A DNA stretch of 64,000 nucleotides from Leptospira congkakensis (GTDB lineage Bacteria; Spirochaetota; Leptospiria; Leptospirales; Leptospiraceae), in contig NZ_RQGQ01000004.1 of NCBI RefSeq assembly GCF_004770265.1, positions 1 through 64,000 of the forward strand, given 5' to 3'. The position numbers and the translations under genes were made by a program. This document shows positions 6,715 to 15,059 of the stretch, one piece after another (the first letter of the stretch is position 1; each line of letters opens with the position of its first letter). The notes under the pieces are model-generated. The model had not been told where the DNA came from, searched no databases, and saw only the letters and a list, made by a program, of their open reading frames with translations.

Positions 6715-8961
6715 CTATTCGAAATAACCTTTGAGCCCAGCTTCAAATTCTGTTTCTAAAGATTTGGAAGTCCATTCCCATTGGAATCCATTTCCTTTGA
6801 CAGAAAGAGAAGATTTGGAATTGGATTTACCTAGAGTTGTGAAACCAAGTCCTGCTTTGGTATATTTTTCTTTGACTTTTTCTTCGTCTTGGGGCAGGAA
6901 ACTCACAACAAAAGAAGCACCTGTTTCACCAAAACAAAGTTCGTCTAGGCGTGAAAAACTTTTTTGTAATCCTTCTAAGTTGACTTCGAGTCCCTTGTCT
7001 CCAGAAATTACAATTTTAGCAAGTGCTACAAGAAGGCCACCGAGTGACAGGTCTTTTGCGGAAGTGAGAAGTCCTTCTTTACGGCAAGAGATGAGAGTGT
7101 CAATGGTCGCTTTTTCCTTAACAAGAGAAATGGTTGGAATTTTTCCTGTGTCTAGGCCATGGAAACGGTAAAGGTATTCGGAGGCGGAGATGGTAGGTTG
7201 GAATTCTCCCACAAGGGCATACACTACTTCTTCCTCAGTGCGAGGGTAGGTATGAATTCCTTTTGCTACATCATCAATCACTCCCACCATACCAATGGTA
7301 GGTGTTGGGAACACGGGACCCTCTGGCGATTCATTGTAGAAAGATACGTTTCCACCAGTTACAGGAAGTCCAAGGAAACGACAAGCATCCCCAAGTCCTC
7401 TCACACATTCACTAAAGATATAATAGTTTTCTGGGATGTAAGGATTTCCGAAGTTTAGGTTGTTTGTGACCCCGTAAGGTTCCGCTCCCGTAGAGGCAAC
7501 GTTTCTTGCCGATTCACAAACGGCAATTTGTGCCCCTTCGTATGGGTTAAGATACGTGTAACGTGAGTTACAGTCCGTTGCGACAGCAATTCCTTTTTTA
7601 GTTCCGGGAATCCGCACAAGTCCACCATCTTCCCCAGGTTCTACTACTTTTACAAGTCCCACTTCCGTATCATACTGCTCATAGAGAGGTCGTCTGGAAC
7701 TGATATTTAAGGAGGAAAGAAGGGTGTTTAGAGTTTGGGAAACTGTATCTTTCGATAAATCATTGATTTTTGTTGGATCAAACTTTGTCACCTCATCGAG
7801 GTAAGCTGGTCTTTTCTCTTCTCTTACATATCTTGGAGCTCCCCCGCCAAGTACGAGTGAGTCTGCTGGGATTTCAGCTTTGAGTTTTCCATCTTTTCGG
7901 ATGCGAAGGATCCCATCACCAGTGACTGTTCCAATCTCTACTGCATTCAATCCCCATTTATGAAAGATAGAAACCAGTTCTTCTTCCTTTCCTGTTTCTG
8001 GAATCACAAGCATTCGTTCTTGGGATTCTGAAAGCATAATTTCGTAAGCGTTCATATCTGATTCACGGAGAGGGACTTTGTCTAAGTCCACATCCATTCC
8101 GGTTTTTCCTTTCGCACTCATTTCAGAGGTAGCACAAGAAATTCCAGCCGCTCCCATATCTTGGATTCCCACAAGGAGATTCTTTTGGATGGCTTCGAGG
8201 GATGCTTCCATTAGAAGTTTTTCCATAAAGGGATCACCCACTTGGACTGCGGATCTTTTTTCTTCGGATTCTTTCGTGAGGTCTTTGGAAGCAAAACTTG
8301 CCCCATGGATTCCATCTCGTCCTGTTGTGGCACCCACAATGTAAACTTTGAATCCTACTTTTCCTTTGGTAGAAGCAGAAGCCATTTGGTCATGACGAGC
8401 AATTCCCACTGTCATTGCATTCACAAGAGGATTTTTGGTGAATGTAGGATGGATGAATAATTCCCCACCACCCACAGCAATCCCAAGAGAGTTGCCATAG
8501 TCTCCAATTCCTTTCACAGCACGAGTGAGTAAGTATTTATTACGTGGTTCTTTTGGGTCACCAAACCGAAGTGAGTTGAGAGAAGTGATGGGACGAGCAC
8601 CCATAGTGAAAATATCTCGCATGATCCCACCAACTCCCGTCGCTGCACCTTGGTATGGTTCTACGGCCGTTGGGTGGTTGTGACTTTCGATTTTGAAAAC
8701 AACGGCTAGACCATCACCAATGTCCATAGCCCCGGCATTTTCTTCCCCAGCTTGTGCTAGAAGTTTGTCCGACTTTGTAGGCAGTGTTTTTAATTTTAAA
8801 ATTGAATTTTTATAAGAGCAGTGTTCCGACCACATGGCGGAGAAGATTCCCAGTTCCGTAGAGTTTGGCATTCTTCCTAAGATCTTTTGGATCTCTACAA
8901 ATTCAGTTTCTGTAAGTCCGTGTTCTTTTGCATCTTCCAGACTAACTTTCTCTTTTTCCAT
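6715..8961 (-). CDS. purL: Phosphoribosylformylglycinamidine synthase subunit PurL
   Basis: The 748-residue protein is a standard small-type PurL: it converts FGAR, ATP and glutamine-derived ammonia to FGAM in purine synthesis, together with PurQ and PurS. It carries the early SEHCSYKNS motif, the FKIESHNHPTAVEPYQGA ATP/substrate region, and the repeated AIRS-like domains (GVGGIMRD, later GGNVSFYNES). Length fits the PurS/PurQ-dependent form and not the long fused form. It starts 9 bases after the flavin reductase-like gene and is probably cotranscribed with it. purQ and purS are not in the window. Confidence 0.97.
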   Translation of the reverse strand: MEKEKVSLEDAKEHGLTETEFVEIQKILGRMPNSTELGIFSAMWSEHCSYKNSILKLKTLPTKSDKLLAQAGEENAGAMDIGDGLAVVFKIESHNHPTAVEPYQGAATGVGGIMRDIFTMGARPITSLNSLRFGDPKEPRNKYLLTRAVKGIGDYGNSLGIAVGGGELFIHPTFTKNPLVNAMTVGIARHDQMASASTKGKVGFKVYIVGATTGRDGIHGASFASKDLTKESEEKRSAVQVGDPFMEKLLMEASLEAIQKNLLVGIQDMGAAGISCATSEMSAKGKTGMDVDLDKVPLRESDMNAYEIMLSESQERMLVIPETGKEEELVSIFHKWGLNAVEIGTVTGDGILRIRKDGKLKAEIPADSLVLGGGAPRYVREEKRPAYLDEVTKFDPTKINDLSKDTVSQTLNTLLSSLNISSRRPLYEQYDTEVGLVKVVEPGEDGGLVRIPGTKKGIAVATDCNSRYTYLNPYEGAQIAVCESARNVASTGAEPYGVTNNLNFGNPYIPENYYIFSECVRGLGDACRFLGLPVTGGNVSFYNESPEGPVFPTPTIGMVGVIDDVAKGIHTYPRTEEEVVYALVGEFQPTISASEYLYRFHGLDTGKIPTISLVKEKATIDTLISCRKEGLLTSAKDLSLGGLLVALAKIVISGDKGLEVNLEGLQKSFSRLDELCFGETGASFVVSFLPQDEEKVKEKYTKAGLGFTTLGKSNSKSSLSVKGNGFQWEWTSKSLETEFEAGLKGYFE

Positions 8962-8970
8962 ACTGATTCC

Positions 8971-9450
8971 TTAAACGAGTTCCCTATAATTGCGATTGAA
9001 GTAGAGGAGTGGAGAACCTTCTCTGGTGACCACAGCTTCCACAAGACCGATGAGGATCCAATGGTCCCCGGCATCGATGGTTTGGTTCACTGTACAGTCG
9101 AGTGAGGCCAAGGTATCCGGTAAAACCGGGGCACCTGTGGAAAGAGTTCCTGGTTTCAGTCCTTCCAAAACAACCGCTTTGTCCAGGGAACCAGAAGCAA
9201 AATCAGCGGAAATTTGTTTTTGTTCGGAAGAAAGAATATTCACCACGAAGTTTCCGGCTTTTTCGATGGGTTCTTTGGCGCTAGAGTCTTTGGCCAAACA
9301 GAATAAAACTAACGGCGGTTCTAAGGAAACAGAAGAAAAACTAGAAACAGTAATTCCGCCTTTTTTCTCTTTTGATTCATACGTAATCACACAAACTCCA
9401 CTCGCCCAAAGCGAAAGGGAAGTTTTAAATTGGTCGATGGGTGTTGGCAT
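8971..9450 (-). CDS. Flavin reductase-like FMN-binding protein
   Basis: A 159-residue protein of the flavin reductase-like domain family. Visible marks are an N-terminal SLSLWASGVCVITY, the GGITVSSFSSVSLEPPLVLFCL flavin-binding stretch, NFVVNILS and a C-terminal GDHWILIGLV...PLLYF. I choose ATG 9450 over an upstream in-frame start because GAGG lies just before it and the family begins here. Such proteins reduce free flavin with NAD(P)H for a partner monooxygenase or other acceptor; the partner is not evident. It is divergent from a PerR-type regulator, with a palindrome between them that overlaps its promoter region, so redox-controlled expression is plausible. Confidence 0.85.
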   Translation of the reverse strand: MPTPIDQFKTSLSLWASGVCVITYESKEKKGGITVSSFSSVSLEPPLVLFCLAKDSSAKEPIEKAGNFVVNILSSEQKQISADFASGSLDKAVVLEGLKPGTLSTGAPVLPDTLASLDCTVNQTIDAGDHWILIGLVEAVVTREGSPLLYFNRNYRELV

Positions 9451-9461
9451 AAAACCTCGGT

Positions 9462-9477
9462 ATTGACAAATATCAAT
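9462..9477. promoter_or_regulatory. Candidate operator between flavin reductase and perR-like genes
   Basis: ATTGA-N6-TCAAT is an AT-rich inverted repeat located 12 bases upstream of the flavin reductase start and 78 bases upstream of the divergent Fur/PerR-family gene. The size and base composition are compatible with a Fur-family binding site, though it is not an obvious match to the classical Fur or PerR box. The assignment is inference. Confidence 0.4.
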
Positions 9478-9554
9478 TTCTGGAAGGATTCTAAAAACCA
9501 AATTCCATTTGACCCTTTGATTATTTGCGGATGATTTAGGGGTAAGGCAATAGT

Positions 9555-9929
9555 ATGAAAGCACTCACAAAACATAGAGAACTAATTTTTAATGACCTAA
9601 GAGAAAGAAAAGACCACCCCACTGCAAAGATGGTTTTTGAATCCGTAAGAGGGAAAGCTGACAAAATTAGTTTTGCCACTGTCTACAATTCTTTGGAATA
9701 CTTGGTGGAACACAAGATGGTAAACAAACTCAATATCGAATCGGATTCGGTTCGTTATGATGCGTTTTTAGATGACCACTCCCATTTGCTTTGTTCCGAT
9801 TGCGGAAAGGTTTTGGATGTAGCCCCTTTGAAACTCAGCGATGAAACTGATTTACAGGGCCTAGGTTTCCAAGTGAAACACGTAGACGTCGTGGTTTCTG
9901 GCACCTGCGCGGACTGTAATTCACTCTAA
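9555..9929 (+). CDS. Fur-family regulator, PerR type
   Basis: A 124-residue Fur-family repressor with an N-terminal winged helix (about 1-65; ISFATVYNSLEYL recognition helix) and a C-terminal metal-binding dimerisation domain. Two CxxC pairs (80/83 and 118/121) form the structural zinc site. The regulatory-site ligands line up with Bacillus PerR: His21, Asp69, His75, His77 and Asp88. Asp at position 69 is the residue that marks PerR-like proteins over Fur. I therefore infer metal-catalysed peroxide sensing. Leptospira carry more than one PerR paralogue and I cannot tell which this is. TAAGG lies about 7 bases before the ATG. Confidence 0.85.
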   Translation: MKALTKHRELIFNDLRERKDHPTAKMVFESVRGKADKISFATVYNSLEYLVEHKMVNKLNIESDSVRYDAFLDDHSHLLCSDCGKVLDVAPLKLSDETDLQGLGFQVKHVDVVVSGTCADCNSL

Positions 9930-9970
9930 ATTTTTCTGGATAGGGAGGTTCCCTATCCCATGATTGTCCT

Positions 9971-11794
9971 ATGGGCATCATTCATTCACTTTCGGCGGAT
10001 CTTATCAACCAAATTGCCGCCGGAGAGGTGATTGAATCTACCCATTCGATTCTCAAAGAACTCATCGAAAATTCCATCGATGCCGGTGCCACGAAGATAG
10101 AAATCGCTACCGATTCCGCTGGGTTCGGTAGGATCCTTATCTCCGACAATGGACATGGAATCCAAAAAGAGGATTTACCTCTTGCCATCAAACGTTATGC
10201 CACTTCCAAAATCCAAGACTTCCATGACTTAGAACATCTATTTACTTTTGGGTTTCGGGGCGAAGCTCTTGCCTCCATTGCTTCTGTTTCTCGGATGGTT
10301 TTGGAATCAGGGACAGAGGGAAATCGCACCGCCTACCGCGTGACAGTCGAAGAAGGGAAAATCGTGGCAGAGGAAGAAATTCCTTTTTTCTTGGGAGCCA
10401 AAATTGAAATCAAAGATTTATTTTATAATACACCCGTTAGGCGTAAATTCTTAAAAACAGAAACGGGAGAAGAGAAAAAAAATAGGTCCCGAGTTCAAAC
10501 CATGGCAGTCTCTGAACCAAAAATTGGTTTTCGGTATTTGCAAAACGGAAAGGAAGTTTTGAATGTAGTTCCCGAAGACGGTTTGGAAAGAGTGTTATCG
10601 GTTTATGGCGAGAATTTACGCGACCATCTTTTGCCGGTGAATTCCAGTCGGAATGGAATGACCCTACGTGGTTGGATCTCTCATCCTGATTTTTATAAAT
10701 CCTCTCGAGCAGGACAGTTTTTCTTTGTGAACAACCGTTCTGTGGAATTAAAGTTTTCGGCACAAATTCTCAAACGTTGTTATGGAGAACTCCTTCCCAG
10801 TGGTGCCTTTCCTTATGCTTATCTTTTTTTTGATCTTCCACGTGAGTTTGTGGATGTGAATGTCCATCCGCAAAAAAAAGAGGTTCGGTTTTTATCAGAA
10901 GAAACCATTACAGGAATTCTTTTCCAAGGGATCACTGAAGTTTTAAGAACTTCCACCCCTGTGGAATTTTTAGAAATGCGACGTAGACTTTCGATGCCCA
11001 TTCCCTATGAAAATCGTGGGGGAGAATCTTATGCCGGAGGGGCTGGGTTTGGTGGCCCAGGATTTGGATTTGGACAAGGGATGTTCGGAAACCTCCAAAC
11101 CGATGGAGATACACTCATCGGGCCAAGTTCCATTGAAGGAAGACAAGGATTTTCCCTGGAAGGAATTGGTGCAGGAACCAACTTGCATTTGTTAGGAGAA
11201 AATCTCACCAAACACAATCTTTTTGTTCCTAAAAAACATTATGGGGTTCTCTTTGAGACCTTCATCCTTGCGGAAGCCGAGGATGGACTTTATATCATCG
11301 ACCAACATACGGCCCATGAAAGGATTCGTTACGAAGAGGTTTTACGAGACCTAAAGTCCAAAGCGTATAAGTCTCAAAGTCTACTCACACCCATTCGCTT
11401 GGAACTGACAAAAGAAGAAGCCGAAGAGATGTTAGAAGAACGGTTTCGGTTTTTGGAACTCGGAATCACTCTGGAACCTTTTTCGGGAGGAACCATTCTC
11501 ATCCGAGAAGTGCCGTCCTACATTGACCCAGGGAAAGAAACAGAGACCATTTTGGATTTATGGGAGAGGTTCAAACAAAAAGATCCGGAAGACAAAGAAC
11601 TCTATGATGAAATGGCCAAATGTGTGGCTTGTCGTTCTGCCATCAAAAAGGGAGACCAAGTCTCTGACCCCATCATCGGGGAACTTTTACAAAGATTATC
11701 CTATTGCGAAAATCCATCCCTTTGTCCCCACGGTCGGCCCACTCTCATCAAACTCACAAGAAAAGATCTAGAAACCATGTTTCACCGGATCTAA
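9971..11794 (+). CDS. mutL: DNA mismatch repair protein MutL
   Basis: A 607-residue MutL. The N-terminal GHKL ATPase shows [18 protein letters not shown] and [11 protein letters not shown] glycine-rich linker (about 345-370) precedes the C-terminal dimerisation domain. The endonuclease motif [13 protein letters not shown] fits DQHA(x)2E(x)4E with Thr for Ala, and CPHGRPT near the C-terminus and CRSAIK complete the metal site. It is thus the nicking type found in bacteria without MutH. It recruits downstream repair after MutS binds a mismatch. It begins 41 bases after the regulator gene and is followed by an ECF sigma gene. Confidence 0.97.
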   Translation: MGIIHSLSADLINQIAAGEVIESTHSILKELIENSIDAGATKIEIATDSAGFGRILISDNGHGIQKEDLPLAIKRYATSKIQDFHDLEHLFTFGFRGEALASIASVSRMVLESGTEGNRTAYRVTVEEGKIVAEEEIPFFLGAKIEIKDLFYNTPVRRKFLKTETGEEKKNRSRVQTMAVSEPKIGFRYLQNGKEVLNVVPEDGLERVLSVYGENLRDHLLPVNSSRNGMTLRGWISHPDFYKSSRAGQFFFVNNRSVELKFSAQILKRCYGELLPSGAFPYAYLFFDLPREFVDVNVHPQKKEVRFLSEETITGILFQGITEVLRTSTPVEFLEMRRRLSMPIPYENRGGESYAGGAGFGGPGFGFGQGMFGNLQTDGDTLIGPSSIEGRQGFSLEGIGAGTNLHLLGENLTKHNLFVPKKHYGVLFETFILAEAEDGLYIIDQHTAHERIRYEEVLRDLKSKAYKSQSLLTPIRLELTKEEAEEMLEERFRFLELGITLEPFSGGTILIREVPSYIDPGKETETILDLWERFKQKDPEDKELYDEMAKCVACRSAIKKGDQVSDPIIGELLQRLSYCENPSLCPHGRPTLIKLTRKDLETMFHRI

Positions 11795-11826
11795 AGCACG
11801 AACAAACAACCGAAAAACATTGATAG

Positions 11827-11850
11827 AATTCTAGGATTCGAAATTCTAGG
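11827..11850. promoter_or_regulatory. Direct repeat ahead of the ECF sigma gene
   Basis: AATTCTAGG occurs twice, at 11827-11835 and 11842-11850, 15 bases apart, in the short gap between mutL and the sigma gene. It may be a regulator binding site or promoter element of the sigma gene. No function can be assigned from sequence alone. Confidence 0.3.
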
Positions 11851-11881
11851 CCTGATGCCACGCCCCCTAGAAGGCAAAAAT

Positions 11882-12460
11882 ATGACCCTGCGGGAGAAGG
11901 AAAAAATCCTCCTCCAAAAGATCAAAGCAGGGGATCCTACTGCCTACATGACCTTAGTGTCCCCTTTCCGGGAACGATTGTTCCGCAAAGCTGTTTCCAT
12001 GGTAAAAGATGGAGACGATGCGGAGGATATTGTCCAAGACGCCCTTATTTCTGGTTATAAATCCATTCAAAACTTCCGCGCGGAGGCAGGGGTTTATACT
12101 TGGCTCTACCGAATCGTGGTGAATAAGTCCAAGGATTTGCTCGCTAAGAAGAAAAGGGGTCGGGAAAAACCCATGGATGACTCGGGAGATAACCAATTTG
12201 TGGATTCTCGTGTCGGATATGAAAAAAAATTGGAACTTTCTGAAGAGTCTCGTTATCTAATGGATAAGATCGCACTCTTGGAAGATTCCTACAAACAGGT
12301 TTTGGAACTTCGTTACTTCGAAAATCTTTCGTATAACGAAATTGCTGAAATCATGGAATGCAATGTAGGTACTGTTAAGAGTCGTCTCTTCAAGGCGAAG
12401 GAGTTTTTAAAGCACCTCATCCAGAAAGATGACAAGGGAGAAGGGTTCTTTGAAAAATAA
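11882..12460 (+). CDS. ECF-type RNA polymerase sigma factor
   Basis: A sigma-70 family protein of the ECF type, 192 residues from ATG 11882, which has an AGAAGG site just upstream; an in-frame ATG at 11855 would add nine residues. Region 2 is recognised by DAEDIVQDALISGYKSIQNF...TWLYRIVVNKSKDLL and region 4 by LEDSYKQVLELRYFENLSYNEIAEIM...GTVKSRL. It directs RNA polymerase to a dedicated promoter set. The next gene overlaps its end and encodes a single-pass membrane protein, the usual place for an anti-sigma factor. Confidence 0.93.
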   Translation: MTLREKEKILLQKIKAGDPTAYMTLVSPFRERLFRKAVSMVKDGDDAEDIVQDALISGYKSIQNFRAEAGVYTWLYRIVVNKSKDLLAKKKRGREKPMDDSGDNQFVDSRVGYEKKLELSEESRYLMDKIALLEDSYKQVLELRYFENLSYNEIAEIMECNVGTVKSRLFKAKEFLKHLIQKDDKGEGFFEK

Positions 12461-13022
12461 GTTTATGAATTTAAAAGATTGGTTTCGTTCACAATATCCA
12501 GCTCTCTTCCCAGAAGAGACAGACAACGTGGTTTTGGAAAATAAGATTTGTTCTCTTTTTCAGCGTGTGAAGGAAAAGGAAGACACCATCCTTCCTAGAA
12601 TGTCAAAAGACTTCGACACCCGCCTCTTCAACCTTCTTGAATCCGTCACCATCGACAAACCCAATCAAAAGATCTCCTTCACTTTCCGAGACCTAATCGA
12701 AAACAGAACCGTTCAGTATTCCTTTTCTGCTGTGATGGCCTTAAGTCTAGTGTTCATTCTTGTGAGCCGCAGTTCTCAAGAACCAACTCTTGCTGGAAAT
12801 CAAGATACGGCTGGTGTTGTGATTGAACAAAACAACTACCAATACGAACCAACAAGCCTTGATCTAAATGAATCTTACCAAAAACGCGTGTTACTTGATC
12901 GTTTGCGATCGGCTCCTGGAGCTGTTTACGGACTTCGAGAACTCGAATTGTATTATGAAAAAACAGGAAGGGAGTCTTCTGCTGATGAATTAAGACTTCT
13001 TATTGAATCTGTAGAAAGATAA
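12450..13022 (+). CDS. Membrane protein, probable anti-sigma partner
   Basis: About 190 residues, starting at TTG 12450 behind GGAGAAGGG; ATG 12429 and ATG 12465 are alternatives. It has a cytoplasmic-type N-terminal part of about 90 residues, one membrane segment (YSFSAVMALSLVFILV) and an external C-terminal part. It overlaps the ECF sigma gene, and this size and topology fit a membrane anti-sigma factor. However, no HxxxCxxC zinc anti-sigma motif is present, so the assignment rests on context and topology. It may instead be a sigma-operon accessory protein. Confidence 0.6.
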   Translation: MKNKFMNLKDWFRSQYPALFPEETDNVVLENKICSLFQRVKEKEDTILPRMSKDFDTRLFNLLESVTIDKPNQKISFTFRDLIENRTVQYSFSAVMALSLVFILVSRSSQEPTLAGNQDTAGVVIEQNNYQYEPTSLDLNESYQKRVLLDRLRSAPGAVYGLRELELYYEKTGRESSADELRLLIESVER

Positions 13023-13028
13023 AATCTT

Positions 13029-13901
13029 CTAAACAAATCCTTTGGCAAATTGGACGGCATCCCGAGAACGGATGTCGTCAGCCGAATGCAAAATGGCCAG
13101 TGCAAACTGTTCGATCCTAGCTTCCAGACGAAACGACCCACCACTTCTTTCTTTACTATCAGCCAGTCTCTTCAGTTCCGAAAACCAAATTTGGATGGTG
13201 GATTCGTCTTTTTTGATAGGGGGATTAAAAATTCCTTCTCGCCAAGCAAGGACGGGAACAAGTTCTTTCATCTCTTCTTCCTTTGTCGTGATCTCACTTG
13301 CCTTTTGGATGAGGGTGAGAAGGGGCGGCCACCGAACGATAGTATGAGGAAAAAGTTGCGGGTCATTTAAAAAGGCATTTCGATAGGTTTCGATTCCTTC
13401 TCTTTCATTTCCTGTCATCACTTGTGTTTCCGCTAAAAAGTAGAGTAGGACGGGAGATTGTTTGTTTCCCCCGTAAAGTAAAACTTCCAAAGCCATTCCA
13501 TAATCTTTGATTTTGATAAGACAAGCCGCAAGATCACGTAACAAATCTTTATCGAGGGCATTGGCTCCTTCCCATTGGTAAGCGAGTTTTAGGTGGTCTC
13601 GTGCTTCTTTTAGAATGCAGTCTTGAGTGGCAAAAAAACTATCGGTGTTATGATACCCACGTTTTCGAATTTCGGATTCAAAATCAGCAAAGAGAGAAAG
13701 GAGGAGTTTGCCTCTATCTTTTCCTTCCCTTGTTTTTAGAATTAGATCAAGTCTATGATCCCAAAAACTGGCGATATAAAATCCGCTGATGGAGGCAAGA
13801 TCAAGTGGATCTCTGTCCAGAAGTACGGAATAAAGTGATTTTGCAGTTTCAAACTCACCATTAGAAAGATAGGTGAGTGCTTCTTCCGACTTCTGAATCA
13901 T
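13029..13901 (-). CDS. TPR-like protein of unknown function
   Basis: A 290-residue helical protein that opens with a TPR-like pair (EALTYLSNGEFETAKSLYSVLLDRDPLD) and has a second such unit around 125-190 (IKDYGMALEVLL, then GNEREGIETYRNAFLNDPQ). There is no signal peptide, so it is likely cytoplasmic. It is convergent with the anti-sigma-like gene (six bases apart) and lies just upstream of nothing else on its strand except the HPF gene, from which it is separated by eight bases; HPF and this gene may be cotranscribed. No enzymatic motif was seen. Confidence 0.7.
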   Translation of the reverse strand: MIQKSEEALTYLSNGEFETAKSLYSVLLDRDPLDLASISGFYIASFWDHRLDLILKTREGKDRGKLLLSLFADFESEIRKRGYHNTDSFFATQDCILKEARDHLKLAYQWEGANALDKDLLRDLAACLIKIKDYGMALEVLLYGGNKQSPVLLYFLAETQVMTGNEREGIETYRNAFLNDPQLFPHTIVRWPPLLTLIQKASEITTKEEEMKELVPVLAWREGIFNPPIKKDESTIQIWFSELKRLADSKERSGGSFRLEARIEQFALAILHSADDIRSRDAVQFAKGFV

Positions 13902-13909
13902 ATTAGAGA

Positions 13910-14197
13910 TTAGTGTTGGCTTTTTTTATCGTGGTGTTTGCTTGTTTGGGATAGGATTTTATCTTCTAATCCATCGATACAAACATATACATCTTTGTCT
14001 TGGTTGTGAGCATTGAAATTGTTACCATCAGCGAGTAACTTCATGTTAGAATGGATTTCTCCATGAATGGCTTCAAATGATACTTCACAGGATACGATTT
14101 TTTGAACGTATTTTGATACTCGTTCTAATTTTTCGTCCGCGTATTTTTCAGCCGCTTCGGAGCGGTCTAAATGTTTCCAGGTATAATTGATTTTCAT
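13910..14197 (-). CDS. hpf: Ribosome hibernation promoting factor, short form
   Basis: A 95-residue protein of the HPF/YfiA (S30AE) family: MKINYTWKHLDRSEAAEKYADEKLERVSKYV is the typical first helix region and VYVCIDGLEDKILSQTSKHHDK the second helix with the basic end. It binds the 30S subunit in the mRNA/tRNA channel and silences ribosomes in stationary phase. It lacks the C-terminal dimerisation domain of long HPF. I choose ATG 14197 with GGGA in front; a TTG start at 14209 is the longer alternative. Confidence 0.88.
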   Translation of the reverse strand: MKINYTWKHLDRSEAAEKYADEKLERVSKYVQKIVSCEVSFEAIHGEIHSNMKLLADGNNFNAHNQDKDVYVCIDGLEDKILSQTSKHHDKKSQH

Positions 14198-14300
14198 AGT
14201 TTGTCCCAATTTGGTATGGTTCTATTCTATTTTGGAAAAAAAGCAAACGTCAAATAAAAAAGAATTGAAGGTGAGTGTTTCTCGTCTTTAAGCTTGGAGG

Positions 14301-15059
14301 ATGGCAGATGAAGAAAAAAAAGTTGGTGCAAAGAAAAAATCTGCCCCAAAAAAGAAAACCACAGTTGCCACTGCCAATGAGAAGTCAGTAAAAACTGCTG
14401 CGAAGAAAGTTGCCAAAAAAACAGCAAAACAAAAGGAAATTTCTTCGCAAGAACCACCGCTAAAATCCATTTACAACGATTCCAAGTTTACCAAACACCC
14501 TGAATTTCCCGCCGAGGATCTCATTCGAGTCCTTGTGCGAACACCGAAAGAAGCATTTGTTTTTTGGAAGTTTTCGGAAACAACCTTGAAGAATCTTCTC
14601 ATCAATTTGGATTCTCCTTCTACCGATGGATTACGATTTCGATTGAAGGTAGAATATAAAAATATCTTTGGAAGCGAAAGAACAGAAATTTATGATCTCG
14701 CTCCTTTTACCGAATCTTATTATTTAAAGTTTATGTTTCCCGTAAGGGAGATCCAAACTTCTATCCTTGTTTCATCCGAAAAAAAAGAAGTTTCGACTCT
14801 CCACTCTTCAGGTAAGGATCTTCCTGGTGGAACCGAATCCTTTCGTTTGGATAAGGAATGGATCCACCCCCAATGGATTAGTCAAGGACTTGTGGCAAAG
14901 TCTGTCGGAAGTGATGAATACTATGTGAAAAACGGAGACGCGTCTGAGTTCTATGTGAACCCTCGCACCAAAGAACAAATAGAAAGGAATCCAGGCCAAA
15001 ACCAGCCACATTCAGGTTTTGCCAATGGCTCGGGATCAGGCAAAGGACTTTCGGAATGA
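14301..15059 (+). CDS. DUF4912 protein with Lys/Ala-rich N-terminus
   Basis: A 252-residue protein in two parts. Residues 1-47 are very rich in Lys and Ala (repeated KKSA, KKTT, AKKVAKKT units), like histone-H1-type tails. From about 65 it matches the DUF4912 pattern: DLIRVLVRTPKEAFVFWKFSE followed by a beta-rich domain ending in a WIHPQWI region. DUF4912 proteins are often encoded beside GH57 glucan enzymes, as here, where the stop overlaps the next start by four bases (ATGA). The domain function is not established; a carbohydrate-related role is inferred from this linkage. The tail could bind nucleic acid or polyphosphate. Confidence 0.85.
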   Translation: MADEEKKVGAKKKSAPKKKTTVATANEKSVKTAAKKVAKKTAKQKEISSQEPPLKSIYNDSKFTKHPEFPAEDLIRVLVRTPKEAFVFWKFSETTLKNLLINLDSPSTDGLRFRLKVEYKNIFGSERTEIYDLAPFTESYYLKFMFPVREIQTSILVSSEKKEVSTLHSSGKDLPGGTESFRLDKEWIHPQWISQGLVAKSVGSDEYYVKNGDASEFYVNPRTKEQIERNPGQNQPHSGFANGSGSGKGLSE

